A DNA stretch of 64,000 bases from Gymnorhina tibicen. Lineage: Eukaryota; Chordata; Aves; Passeriformes; Artamidae. Numbering within the stretch: position 1 is the first letter of the stretch; each line of letters opens with the position of its first letter. The position numbers and the translations under genes are program-made. Under the pieces are notes generated by a model, which saw nothing but the letters and a program-made list of their open reading frames with translations, was not told the origin of the DNA and made no database searches. The DNA lies in the NCBI GenBank assembly GCA_013399875.1, contig VXAZ01003263.1, positions 496,001-560,000 on the forward strand, given 5' to 3'. This document shows, piece by piece, positions 13,901 through 28,900 of this stretch.

Positions 13901-16900
13901 CCTATAAAAACATGCAGTGGGAGAGGGTATGCTATACATATAGGAGAAGAATACCCAAACTCTATTTAAAATATTGAGACTAACTAAGACGTTTCAAGAT
14001 AGATATTATATTAAACTAAGAGTGTCAGCAACAGTCTCTCAGCATGTTCTGCCAGTTAAATACAAGCAGTGCAATTCCACTTACATCTGATTACTTGCTT
14101 TAAAATTAAAACATTAAAGTGAAAAATCAAAAGGGGTGAATGAAGATCCTGTGGTTTTATTGAATAGCTCACAATATTTAGGGAAAAAACCAGGTTGATT
14201 TCTACAGTTTTGATTTGTTTAGGTTTTTTCTGACAATTACTGTTTTTGGAGACAACATGAAATAAGTCTGAATCTCAGGATTTTTACTTAAACATAAATT
14301 TCCCCAAGTTACAGAACAAAACATATAATCTTTTATGAATACTGGTTCAAGAACAAGAAAGGATTTAAATGTCGTGTGTATTAAATCTGGTGGTTTGTTT
14401 GTTTGTTTTTGTTTTCAAGATGTTTTCTCGAGTCTTCACTAATTTTTAGTAAAAATCCTGAGCAGATAAAACCATGGTAAAACTTAAAAAGATAACACAT
14501 TTTTATCTGAAGTTAACTGCAATATTAAGAACTATATTCAAATACTAGACACGAAAATGCCTTCTACACAACTGCTCATTATACTGTTTGCCAGGACTAA
14601 GGTGGCATTTCAGGAAAAGGAAATTATTTAATTTCAACCAGATTTCTGTCCAGTTATCCACATATTCATGTTCCTGGACGCCACTTTGGAGCCCAGCTTA
14701 TGAATTGATATTTGTTTAAGGAAAGAATCAGAGAAGTTTCTACTGCCAAAAATATTTAGGTTTAAATCAGTATTGCTGTCAACCCAAACTGACTAACGTA
14801 GCTTACAAAATTACTTGTTATTTATTGTCTGTTAATTCTTTTCCTTTTTTTTCATAAAGATCTATTTCTGAAAACCAAAGAGTTAACAGGAGTCTTCCAT
14901 TTTATTAATGGAAAATAGCATGATACAAATATAGATCGGACCTTTGTAGGAATAGCAAGAATATTCAACTAATATGCAAGAAAGTAAGGATACGAAGATG
15001 TTTCTAGGCTACATGGACTATTAATATACTTGTCATCGTTTCAGTCCTACACGGTAGATTCCATATTCCTCCATTTTCCTCCACATGCTCTCAAACGCAC
15101 AAGACTCCCCCATTCTCACCAAAGCACAGGCCTGTACTTGAGCAAAAATCTAATTTTAAAGTTTTTGTCAGGTCTTCTAACCTCTAAATTAATCTGTAGC
15201 TACAAATCGTTTAGCCAGTCCTAATTCCCTGTCACTCCCAACTTCTCACAACATTCACTCTGCTCTCGTGGCCAACTGGCCAAGTTTTCATTTCCTTTGT
15301 TGCTAAATGCCTTCTTCCTCCAAAATTCCTGCCGGGGAGCACTAGGGTCACTGAAAACACAAGGGAGAAGGAACTGCTCCTCCTTCTCAGTCCCTGCTGT
15401 CAGGCGAGAGGAAGGAATTTGTTCCAGAAAAGGCTCATATTTAACCCTGTAAGTTTGGACTGTGACAGGATCAGATGCACCTTGGGACAAAGGTGCTGGC
15501 AGAGACCAAGGTGCACCATCCTGCAGGGTGGGGATCTTTGCAGGCTTTAAACAGGGAGCTCTACAAAGTCTCCACTGGGCAAACACAGACCCATGTCCAA
15601 AGCTTTATCACACACAACATTGCCAAATTTAGATGAAACTGTAGAAAGTACAGCTCCAGTAAAAAGCTGCAGCTCTATGAAGATTGGAATTCTGACAGTA
15701 TTGAAGTTGTAGAGGTATCAAAACCCCCCCTCAATTGTCTCCACTCATAAAACCCCACTTCTATATTCATTTTGTGGTTTTGTTTTCTTTTCATTCTCCT
15801 CAAAGATGGCTAAGCCATTTTACTAAAATTAAAAAGAACAGAAAACAAAACACAGTCCAAGGCAGACACTGTACATGGAAAATGTAAATGTAAGAGAAAT
15901 GCATTTAACAAAGGCATTTGAATCAGACAGTAACATAAAATGGTGGAAATACTGAGCAGCCCAATTGCCCTCTCCATAAAAGTTGTCTCTTCTCTGAGGG
16001 CTATACCCAGCAAAGGCTGCACAGAGAGTCACCTGGCAGCAAGTTCCAATATCTGCACATGATGCCATTCTGGTAAGATTTTCAAAGCAAACATTCAGCC
16101 AGATGTAAAGCCCAAAGTTTGACGGCTCCTAATGCTGTTCTTGGCTTACACTTGAATAAAGTGATGTACATGCCTTTAAAAATCCTGAACAGGATGCATG
16201 CCATTTGCAGTTTGGCACTTATTTGAAGATTTGACTTAGCACAAGAAGGAAGAAGAATGACGCAAACCAAAAATTTAGAAAACATATCAGAAGTGGGAAA
16301 TGTCTGAAATGCAATAAAGTTTAAAGTGGAAGGGGGGGAAAACTGAGCAAAAACCCCAGCGTTTTCATTTTGAAGAAGGAGCAATGGATTTCTTTACAGA
16401 CAATATACTTATTTCGAGGACATGGAAAAACTAAACTACTTCAGCCTTTGTACTTGACTTGAGTGACCCTTCTCTCCCAACAAATACAGGAGGTAGGGGA
16501 GAGATTGCACAGGGACAGCCTAGAGCACAGTTAGGCTTTCAGGCTAATTTGTCTGCTGACTACACAAGGAGGTGAGAGAAGCTCCTCTCTTCAGTCGTTA
16601 GTGTAAGTACTCTCCAAATGGGCTCACTTCCTCCTAGAAGCAAAATACTCCAAAAAAAACCCACAAACATGTATCTCACCAGACGGGGGGGAAAAAACCA
16701 CTTAAAACACAAAACAAAAACAAAACCACAAGTCTCTTTCACAAGTGAAGAAGTCACTGCAGAGAGCAGAGCTCAGCTCCAGGTAACACAGGCAAGAAGG
16801 TTCTCCCCAGCTCTAGCAAGCAACAAGTGCCCCCCACTGCACCAGCGGGACAGGGGGCGACTGTAGAACAGCAGCAATGAGCAGCACTGGAGCACCAAGT

Positions 16901-19900
16901 TGTCGTGCTTGAACTTTTAAACTACATGATTGGAGTGACCACTGACTAATCACATATGCTTTAAAATAATTCCTCTCTTGAATGTCTCTCCTATAACCCC
17001 ATCCTGGAGCATGGGCAACTTGGCTTGGGCTATAATCCAAGACTAACATTTGTATTCTTAATCATTTGCAGACTTTACTTTTCAAAAAGTTGCACTACTT
17101 TGCTGGACTATCTTAAATGAATTATACTAATTAAAACAATCTTGAGTTTCAAATGGCCTTCAAATACTTTCATCATCCTAGTCAAGTGGTTAGTCCTTTT
17201 ATAAAATAATTGAACCTATACCCTTAAAATAACCCAATAACCAGAAGAAGGAAAACAAATAAAGAAAGTAGACAAGGCATAGCAATTCTTACTCAAAGAA
17301 AATATGACTAAGAATCAAAAGAGAAAGTTGATTTTGTTCTATTACTGTTTACATATCTAGGCCACCATACCAAGATGCTGACTATATTTAAAATATTACT
17401 TAGTATATTGAAACTGCAAATACTTTCGAGTGCTTTATTTTACTAATTTTCAGTTAATATCATACATTACCAATTCCCCCAACTACCTCTAAATGCTTCC
17501 ATAAAAATACATTTATGCCTGAAAATTATTACATTGTATCTGCCAATTAAGAATTTTGGTATTTTGGTTGAACAAGTTTTCTTCCATGAAACTTTTTTAA
17601 TGCATTATAAAACAAAAGAGCCTTGTTTATTAAAAAATAGAAAATTTTGCTATTAAAAAAACCAACCAAACACACCAAAAATATTAAGTGCATAGGTTAC
17701 TCCTTTTTTAAAAGTTAAACCTGAGAATCTTCCTTTATATTGCTTTGTTATTGTACTACCAATCAAAATTGGAAAATAAGTACCCTAACTGCTCCAGGAA
17801 CCCTGGAATTTCATCAGAATCCCTGAAGTGAAAGCCCATGCTTTGTAGCACCAATGCAATAAATCCAAAGCTGCAAAATATTTCTGTAGCTGCTGTACTT
17901 ATGTTGCAAAATGCATTAGACATGCAACAATTCCAATATTTTCAGGAAGCTCCTGCATTAGACAGCTTGTTCACATGCATGCTGGAAAAAAGGTCAAGGT
18001 TTCTAAATGCACAGCCACATATCCAAGGCGGATCCAAGTGCTGTTCAAGCTCTTGGTCTAGCCGCTGGCCTTGCTGAAGAAATCTGGAAGCCACAACAAC
18101 CTGTGTTTACCTGCCATCTTTTTCATGGCCTGGCAACCTCTCTCCCTATCCCACTGGGCATCCCGTGTATGAGCTATGTGTGTAGGTGACTAAGCAGCAC
18201 ACAGATGGAAGTCACGCAGTTCCCATCAGATGGCCTGCAGGAAGAGTGGCAGGGAGAGGGTCACCACAACATTTCACAACCTTTGACACCACTGAGCACA
18301 CAGGAAACAGAGCGGGGATGCCTAACAGCCCTGGGAGCAGTGGCAAATTGCCCTGAGCTTCCTTTCCTTACTGGGAGGAGACAAGGAGTCACATTTACAT
18401 GCAGTCATTTTGCACACATGCAACAAAATCCAAGGTCTCATAGACCACTAGATTTACAGTACAAGCACAAATTGGCTATACAGTGCAGAATGAGATGGCC
18501 TGACCATCAGGTAAGAGGGAGAAGCAGTGTTGTGGTGCAGAGATTTCCCTCCCAAGAAAAGTTCTGTGCCCAGCCAGAAAGCTTTGGTACTGCCACAGGG
18601 AAACTACTCTACAGCATGGTGCTTTGGGCTGTGCTCCAGGCAGTAGGTATCTCCAAGAACTATTTGGGAAATATCTTAAAAAATCTAATTCCACTTCGGC
18701 AACATCTTATGGAAGAGTTAAAGAATAGGGCCTATAAAACTGTTCTTGCACATGAACCTACGAAATCACAACTCCAACCAATTCTGTCCAACTCTTCTTC
18801 ATCATTTCACATTGTTCTCACCCTGCATATCTATCACAGCAGAAAGTCTGAACCAAAGCATTTAGCGTTTTATTTTTAACAACACTTTTCTATGAAATTC
18901 ATTCCAAGGCAAATTTAAAAAAAAAAAAAAAAACCAAACCCAACAAAAGATCCTCCCACAAACTCTTAACTTACTCTTGCAGAGTTTCCACTCCTTTTTC
19001 TTTATATTGCAACTCCTGCTTCATCTGTGCCAATTCTCGTTTCAGCCTAGAAAGCTGAATAACAGAAAATAATTAAAAGTAATAACAAGTAACAGTAGCT
19101 TCCACAATAAAAATAATTGGTTTTTAAATACAAAATCTTAAGCTACTTTTAAGAACTGGAAGTGATAATTTCTTTTCTTTTTTTTTGCTTTAAAATTTTG
19201 CATTAAAATAACAGAAGACTTTCTCAAATATCATCAGAACCAATCAAACAGCAGTCAAAGCACTCAATACTTTCAAAGTATCAGGTTTCTTTCTCCAATA
19301 GCTTATGCTAACAGCTAGCAAGTTTCAATCCATATAAATTTTCTTCTCTCTTTGTAGCAAAGACACGTCTCAACTGTCTTCAATTCTTTAGTCAACTTTA
19401 AAATTAAAGACGAAACATTCAATGCTCTTAATTTTTCAATCCAGGAAAACAACATTACTGGCAGCAGAACTGGCCTCTCTCCCAGAAATGGCAGCCTGGC
19501 TTTCTGCAGTTATTTTCATATTATCTTGCCCTCTCAATCCCCTGTCAATTACCTTGATCCAACTAGTGAGTATAAATTGAAAGTGACATAGCAAAGATGT
19601 CTCCAAAAACCTATTTTTGTGGTTTTATGGAAACAGTTACCTGAGCAGGTTGTGCAGACCATGGAAGAGCCAAGAATTATCTGCAAAGAAAGAGCTTCTT
19701 GCTCTCCAAAACTGACAGATAACTGAAGGTGGGAAGATAAGAGGGGGAAGAGAATGCAAGGGATTGCAGACAAATGGGGGAGAACATGGGTGTTTCAGTG
19801 TCTGGTAGTGAGGCTGAGACTGAACTGAGAGCCCTAAGAGGGGCAGAGATGGAAGAAAAAAGCTCTCTCTTCTTAAGCTACCAAACTCAGTATGTTTTCT

Positions 19901-22900
19901 AGAATTTACATAGAGTGCTCTTGATTTTCACATGCACATCAATAAATGACAAAATCATTACAAAACAGATTAAAAAAAAAGAGAGTAAAAAAATTAATTT
20001 TTTCTTCAGCTCTATTCCATGAGCAAGGAGCTTTGCAGCAGTACCAGGATGCAAACCAGGACTGTCAGAGTCCCACCATCCTGCATGGCTCTCTTTGTTT
20101 CCTCAAAATTCGTGGCACCAGCCCCTAAACACTCCTATACCTGCACCAGCTCCTTTAACACTCATCAAAAGTAAAATGAAAAAATTCATCACTAATATCA
20201 TGTACACAGAAACTTTATAGTGCCTATTTCATTCTATTTTCTGAAACAACTCAATGCCTGTGCACAGTCATTTGAACATATTATCCTACGTATGTAATAG
20301 GTAATTTTAAGATGGAGGAAGACAGGAAAATAGTCGTAAGTGAAAACCTTGTTTATTTTCTTTAAATATTTTTAAATAAATAAGGCTTATTTTCTTGTTT
20401 AGAATATGCTGACACTTAGAGTATGTAAAACAAGCAAACACTAGTCAGCATGTAATAAATATATACAGATAGAATAAATGCCTTTGAAGGGTGGTGAACA
20501 GGATTTATTTTCAGAGGCACTCATGTGAAAAGTGGTCACTACAACAAAAATGGAACACTATCCTGCAAGGATAAGTATTTTTTTTGATCTGAGTGCCTAG
20601 AACGCTAAATCCCATTTTATCCATTAAGAAAAAGAAATGTACAGCTTTTAACTGGCTCTAGAGTGTAATATTATAAACTGCTTTTTATAATTGCTTATGA
20701 TCAATTTGCTTGAAAACAACATGCAGACTTTTTCTGTGGGAGAAATTCAAGAAGGCAACTATTTTTCCTTCAACAAAAATGGTATCAAAACCAATGACTC
20801 TAGTTTTGTAAAAAATGTATAAATATGGAACATTTTTGTTACAGAACGGCCTGTCATTGTCAGAATACTTGAACTTCCCTCTCCTCATAAAGGAGTTCTG
20901 GCCAATCAGCTGAAAAATTCTATTTGGCCAATAAGTCTACTGAATTGTGAAGAGATTTCCAAATAAGCGGCTAAATCTTCAGTTCAGCAGAACCTCGCTG
21001 AAAATGGGTAAATAGTATGAAGACAGTGGGTTTGAACTGAAAGAACCTAGCTGCAGAGCATTTACTACTTGTGGCAGTTCATAGAGAGAAAGCAACTTCT
21101 GAAAGCCTGGCTGAGCTTGCCTCTGACATCTGTGACAAGAATGTTTGCACTTGTAACATGGAAAAAGCATTACTTCACAAGTCACCTAAATGCAGTTAAT
21201 ATAGAGCCATTTTAATAATGCACCAGGTTAGAATAAAAAAGCAATTTTTAATACTGTATTTCTATAAATACATGCAACATTCAGTGTAAATGCTAAAATA
21301 AAAGAAAAACAGACCCTCCCTCCCTTCCCCACACCTAATTCATATTTTTACAAAATGAGAAAAGATTACTCACTCTGTCACGACGGCTGGCTATTTCTGC
21401 TTTAATCTGATATGGGTCATACTTGGTATTAGCTGAAAATCCAGAGAATGCTAAACAGATGGAAAGCAGTATTTTACTTTTTTTCACCCCTTCTTTAACA
21501 CAATTGTTAAGATGTGGCACTATTTAATAAACTGTTACATTAATTCTTTCTTACAAGTCACCAGGTTCTAAAATAATCCTCTCTGCTGAAGTACAGCTGA
21601 AGATTTCCATTTTACCCACCTGAAACTTTTTTTTTTGTCCTGAACAACACCAAAAATTGCATATAGCAGCACCGCATATTGCCTAAAAGCAACTCGCTTC
21701 TATGATAGGATGGTGGCATCTACAGATGCAAGCAATTTGTGTAATATTAACTATTGCTAGTTGCTTCCTAGGTACACTGAATTAACAGTATGATAGGGAC
21801 TAAAGTTAAAAAAAAACAATTTGTCAGAACAAAATTTTATCAGCTAGGGAGAGAAGGTGCCTCCTAAAGCAACAGTATAGGGAACTGACATACACGTCAA
21901 CCCTGGCAAGTGAGCTCTTAACACAGGGCATCTACAGTCACGCAGTGATTTCAAGCTGTGGCATTACAAGCTAAAGCCTTCACAGATGAAGCAAAGGTCC
22001 TAGAGGATAGACTGGGCAAGAGCAACCATGATTTATGGAGTGAGCCACTCAAGGCAGCACTGGCCCACTGAAAAATGCCTGGTATGTGAATGGATGGGGT
22101 TGTGCTGTCAGACCTTCCATCCTTTTGCAGAGCTGAAGGCTGCTACACTGAAACCCATATCCATGTCTGGGGCTGTACTGAGTCTTTCGACTCTTGAAAG
22201 AATACTGCAATGCCAAGGTCATGTCAAGCTTGAAGGAACTCGCCAAAATGAGTAGTCATGCCTGGACTAATACTCTAAATCCAGGATTTTCTATGGATTT
22301 TTTTTTTTAAAACAGTGCTGATCACAACTGAGTCACAAAACTGATGCATGGGCACCTCCCTGCCAACCCACAACCGCTGAGCTCACGCCACCTCCCACTC
22401 ATAAGCACACGACACTGAGTCAATGGCAGCACCCACAAGCAAAGTGGAGAACACTTTGTGAAGTTTTACTTCTTTTAATGCAACAACTTCAAACAAGTGG
22501 TGGAGGAGGCAAAGATATTCGCAATATAAGCATCCAACTTTGGTCATGTAATTGCACTCGAATTAGAAGCCTAATATTTCTGCACACTAAAAGGAGAAGC
22601 AAGCATTGCACAGTGGAGTGGAGGTGTCAAATTAAGAAAAACAAGTGGAGCAGAAGCTCTTGGGAATCTTGAGTTGACAGCATGTTTAATCCCCAAAGGG
22701 ATGTTTAAAAAAAAAAATCTGACTAATCAGCCAATCCCATTTTCTCAAAACTGATGCATATGACTTTAAAACAATATAAAATATATTAACACATCCATAG
22801 AAAATTAAAATATTTTTCCACCTCAAAACAAGCAAATGGTTTTATTTAATTGCTCTTACAGATTGTCATTATCAACTCCAGATATACCTACAAAACCCCA

Positions 22901-25900
22901 AACTATCAGAAGATTGAGAAACGTAAGTAATTGACATAGCATTTGCTTTCATTACAGACAACCCCCAATTTTAGCATTTTCAGTCATACTTTGTTACTGT
23001 TTCAAACAACTTGTTTTTCTAAGAGCTTCAAAAATATGTAAAAGGTTATATTTTTCTAGTATATTTTCATCTTCAACAAGCTTTCCTTCTGTATGTTCAT
23101 ATAAAATAATTTAACAAAATATCCCACAGAACTATTGTGTATTTTAAAAGAACAAAAAGCCCAAGCTCCTAGAAAGGTATTGTAATAAATGTCTATTTCT
23201 CAAATTCTATTTGAGATTTTATAATCTCAAAAAATACTGATGACACTATCTTTTACTCTATTCCAAGTCTTTAATATAAGTTAAACACACTTTAAACAAC
23301 AGTTTCTTTTAAAAAAATTCTTTCCTAATAGGAAAATATGTTGCTTCTTTTCAGAAACTTGAACATAAGAGGGGGAAATAAGACTAATCACAACTGTTCA
23401 GTTATGTCACAAACTGAATCACAGAATACATATATATAGACTAAACAAAAAGATGAGAATCCCAGTTCAACAGTTACAGAGTACTTGGTCCAAACCATCT
23501 GGGACACCTCAGCTCTAGAAAACATTTTTTATTCAGGATTTTGGCATATGTATGAATTACCTTGGATTAATAAATACCACTGAATCAGTGGCTAAACACT
23601 TCTATACAGACACCTGATCTAAGCCTCCTTCCACAGCCAGGTTTCTTAAACATTTTCAGAAAAGGCTAAAGCAGAGCTTCCCATTCTCATTAAATCCTTG
23701 GCATTTAACAGCAAACCTGCAGTTAAAACAATGACTGTACAGCTATTGAAAAGCCACCAGCACAGTAAAACTCCACTACATTTCCACGTGGCTGTTGGGT
23801 ATATCCATTTGATACACTTCTCTGAACTAGACCGGTTGACTCTTTGAAAAAGACACCTTTTCTTACTGCACCAACCAACAGCCATGACAGTGGTGCAACA
23901 TCTTCAGAATTCAGAAAAAGTGTATCATCTACTCCAAGCTACCAGAGACATCTGAAGAATGAAAAGGGCAGGAAATCAGAGCTCTGTATCACCAACATCA
24001 GGATCACCGGCTGGCACTCAAGAATGAGGTGAATTAATGAAATGTTGTTTCCTAGTTCATGGTCAGAAGTACTCTTGAACACAACAGCTTGTCCCTAACT
24101 CTTTATAAATTTGCTAAACAGACTATGGATCCACAGAAGGTTTCCCCTAAGGTGATGGCTCCCTCCCATGTTAACTGGAAAATAATCTTTGAGTTTAGGA
24201 GCACAGGTAGGTGGCTGATCCAGCAACACTGAGCCCTGTCTTTGCTGCCTTACAAGAAGCATCACTACAGCTGGCTCCAAGAGAGGTAGAAATGCTAGCT
24301 GGGATACATGCCTGTTTAATGTTACATCCCTTTTTAACGTTAACATTTATCCCTATTAAATGTTACACCTCTGTTGTAACAAACCTAACAGGAAATGGAA
24401 GATACTGAATTGCAGAGTCAAAGGATAGCACCTCACTGCTGTTGTCAGGACCTTCATTCAGGGAAGCATCAGGTGATGGAAATACTTCACACTATTTCTT
24501 ACACTGCATCTTGTGAGGGCAGGTGGGCAAAATCAAGAAAAGGTAGTAAACTCACAGCTGGCATAGGAACGGCTGTCATCCTCACACATTTTGTGCAATT
24601 GTTGATATTCTTCTTGGGCTAGTTCAAAACGCTGCTGCTTTATTTGGTAAATCTCCTTCTTGGCATTGAGTGCCTCCTGGGCAACTATTAAATACTCCTT
24701 TAGCATACGTTCTTGCTCCCTTCTCCATTGTTCCCTTGGGTCCTCAATTTGTGTGAGCTCTAAGGAGAAAAAAGTAAAAGCATTAAAATAAAATTATATG
24801 ACATCTCATGCTATCAAGTCCAAATTATTTTTGTTAATGTTCATTCTCAACCAGCACACCTGATGCTACAGTGTACAAAATCATTCCAGCCAGGATAAGA
24901 AGAAGGAAGGATGTAGAGTGAAAGAACAGGAAAAGCTTTTTCAAATATAAAAGGCATTTAAATGTTATTCTTTTCTTTACAAACCAGTGCAAACCCAAAG
25001 AAAACAGTATTTTGGCTCTAATCTTCCCTCATAGCCAACTTGAAAATTCCAAGAACTACCTAAAAACCCAGAATCACAAGGAAAAGTGAAAGGTATATCA
25101 ATGCTTAACCCATGAGCCTATAAACAGCTGAAACCACCTTAAGATACTACATACAACTTTGCAAGTATACCGTCTTAAAAGATCAGAGGCTACCCTGCAT
25201 AGTTAAGAAGAATAAGGTAATTCAACAGAGAAGTCAGCATCTTTGTCTTGAATCCATAAACCATTTAAATCACTTCTCTTGTTTTGTCTTAAGAAACAGC
25301 AGTCTGATGTTTTTCCTTGCTGACAGTTTAGAACAGTTTTTATTTAAACACAAACCAAAACCAAGTTTCACATATCTATTGATTTTCAAAGTTATTACTG
25401 CAAAACAATCTCTTTGCAGTTGCAAAGGTATTTGAGGATGACACACATTAAAATCCTAAAATATTATTGGTTCATTTGGGGGAGGGTTTTGTGAGTCAAC
25501 AAATATGTTTTATATGAGGATGTCCATGTAAAGCCTTGTGTTTAAGTGTGATGTTAACTTCTGATGATTGAAGCACTACCAGTAAGAAGTTGCTGCAGAC
25601 ACAATGTCAGTGTTCACAGTAGTGGCAAAACCTGCAGCACAGTCAAGACGTAAGCACCTAGCAATTTTTCCAAACTTGGATTCTTACAAAAGATGAATGC
25701 CAGTTACATTTTTCATTAATCCTGAGTACGTAATTCAGTATATTGGTGCCAGTGATTAAATATAAAACCGTAGAAGATTGAGCCCAACAGATTAAGAACT
25801 CTAATGGTGTCAAGGTCATGCTAGCAGCTCTACCATTTGAGAGCCATCTGAGAAGTATATAAACAAAAACAGAAAGCTCATCAAAGAGCAGTGCTTCCAA

Positions 25901-28900
25901 CAGGTTTTCAGATTAGTTTCCTAACTAACTTTTTCTCTTAGCAGCTGTACTTTTTCTCTCCCTGCAACTCACACTGAAACAGTATAAAGATAGTGCTACA
26001 GTTCTGCAATTTCTCCCCACTTCCCAGGGACCCCTTTGATTCCCTTCTGGCTCCCATGACCTCAAACTACCTCCTCAGCCAAGGACAGGATGTGCCTTGG
26101 CTTGCTGAGTTGCTGTAAATCCTTCTCTACATGGAGTAATTCTCACTTCTACAAAAGAAGTTAATGCAGTCTTGATTGGTACCTTTGTTGTCCACAGTTC
26201 AAAAATTGGATCAAGCATCCCACTAATTTTTGAATAATAAGAAAGCAGAAGAAAACAGATTTCTGACTGCTGCCCACCCTTCACTGAGGGCATTTCAATT
26301 TCCAGTGCTACCTCATCTATCCATAAGCATCCCTGAAATCTCTGTGAATTTTAATATTCCTAAAACTGCAAGTCCCCCATGGAAACTGTGAAATAAAATA
26401 TAAATAATAAATACTATGAAGTAAATATTTATAAAACAGATAGGCTTACTAGGATCCAGTTTTTCTCTTTGAATGGGTAATTATTAGTCCTAACCTCAAT
26501 AAAAAGCCCAGGCTAAGATGTTACATTCTATTATACATTAAGCTTCTGAGGTCCTATACTTCAGGGCCTGCATCTCACAGAATTATTTCACAAGCCTTCT
26601 GAAAAGCTAGCAGCACTCATCTGAGACAGAAAATTTCTTTAGTGCAGTAGTGACATTTTTTCTGGTTTATGAAACTTTGCCCTGGATTTCTGAACAAGTT
26701 TGCCACATAACAAGACTAAAGCTACATTGTATGATAAAATTGACTTCCTTTATTTCTTTACAACCAATTAAAAAAACACTATAGTAACTCAAGAACAGTC
26801 CCAGACAAATGCAGAGAATATATTATTCCCTCACTGGGGAATGCCCAACTGCTTAGAGGAGACTTCAAAGGCTCCCAAGACTCTGAGGAGGAGGGAAAGG
26901 AATTCTGTGGCTGACAACCGCCAAGGTTTTTAAGCAATGGTTGGACAACGGCCAAGAACAGCTTAGTAAGGGTGTCAACAAAGTACTGAATTTACAGAAC
27001 AAGATGGAGATTGGGGTTGGAAGCACCATTGAGATTTACAGAAGATTCTTCTGTTCCTGTTTTTTTTTCAATATAAATGGAAAGCTATTGCCTAGAAATC
27101 TTTTTCTTGCTTCCTGGGTAAACAAACATAGCAAAAGACTTAGAAAAAAAAATCAGATGTATTGCTGTTTTCTTTTAGAAGGTGCAAGGGCAAAAAGCTT
27201 GAGAGAGTGCACAAAGCATGAGAGGTCCCTGGTAAGTGTAAGTAGAAAGACTCTCTTTGAATTATCCCTTGCATTTTCTCACAGTATTTCTTGACACTGA
27301 AGCACTTCTGTTTTGTCAATTAACACAAAACTTCAATGCTGCATAAAGAATTTAACCCAGTCAGCCACAAAAGGCAGTCCAAATGTTTTCTCCCGAAGCT
27401 GCCATTCCAAGTGGTTTAGACATACTCATTTCAGAAAAATATTTCTTCAGCTCCTACACCATCTCTGCCACTTGCCTGACACCATTTCATGATGCACATG
27501 ATTGTCTACTCATTAGTTCTCACTTCTACAAAGGAAGTTAATGCAGTCTTGATTGGTACCTTTGTTGTCCACAGTTTAAAAATTGGATCAAGTACCCCAC
27601 TAATTTTTGAATAGTAATTATCCAGCTATAATATCAACTCTGTCTTCCCTCTTATTATAAATCTTGCTGGTATTTGAAAGCACTGTATTAGCCTAAGGGT
27701 GACAAACCCATTTTACTGTGATGGTTGAATTACCATTTAGGATAATATCTGTGGGCTGCAAGTAATTAGTTATCATGAAAGAGACTAATTTTGCAACCTT
27801 GTTAATTGTTGAATGATTCCTTTTATTCAGTTCAGCACTGTCCCCATGAAGCTTCTATCCCTCTGTTCATACATTAACTTTACTTTGTATCTAATATTAT
27901 TAGCTTTATTTTTCCAGACCCGTTAATATTCATCTTTTCTTTCTGTCTACCCACTGATCATTTGGGAACTCAACTGCTCTTTGCAAAAACTCTCTTCTAC
28001 AATTTTTGCTCTCAACTGCACAGAAAAAAAATGCAAGCCAGATTTGACATGCCTACGACGATTAATATCCCTTCTGTAAGTTCAAACTTGAAGTCTGTGG
28101 TAAAGCTGCTAATAAGAAAATTCAAAAAGCAAAAGGGAGCCATTTTTTTTTGCATGTGATGGTGATTGTTATTCCTATCACAGAGGCCTATCAGCAGCTT
28201 TTTTAAGTCACAGCATTGCAATAGGAGTTCATGTTCTACTCATTTTCTGAAGGGACTCTAAAACCACCTGCAAATTTAAAAAAAAAATTTAAAACAGTTG
28301 GCAATACCCTCATTTTTTTTTTTAAATACATGCATTCACACACATACTTTGGTGGAAGTGCCCTTCATTACTGTACTCCAGTGTAATCCTCACTTTTTAT
28401 GAAATTTCAACATTATTAAAGTTACCATGACAGCAATCCTTAAACTAATACTTTTTTTAAACAGATTTATTATAAGAATTACCTAACAGTCTGTATTTAT
28501 TGCCTTTGAATTTTTTTGTCTATCATTGTGATTAATACATTAAACAGCTGTTTAACATTTATCATTTAGTTAATGATCTTTGTTAAATTTCACAACAAGT
28601 AAGTACCTGTGTAGGTCGAACAATACCATGGGAACATTTATTATTCTGCTGTTTGAGTTTTTTAAAGCAAGTAATTGTGAAACCACAAAACACAAGTAAT
28701 TCCAGTGATAGCTGGGAGCCCAAAATTATTTCTACGCTTTCGTTTTTTAATTGACTAGATTTCAAGTAGATAGCATTGAGGTTGGTTTTTCAGATTATAC
28801 TTTTTACCATTGCTGTGATAGCCCATATAACTACTTTCTTCTTTTCTTAGTCCCCACCAACTGCCAATTCCCACAATACTGAAAGCATTCACTCAATGGC

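Larger units (their letters stand above)
12799..18974 (-). other. WWC3: WWC3 intron 5
   Basis: A 6,176-nt intron, the longest complete one here. It includes a GTTT simple repeat (14393-14415), a GC-richer patch at about 15280-15590 with a 121-codon open frame on the minus strand, and a GC-richer stretch at about 18000-18660. The last overlaps a 224-codon plus-strand open frame that ends just before a poly-A tract. Confidence 0.88.
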
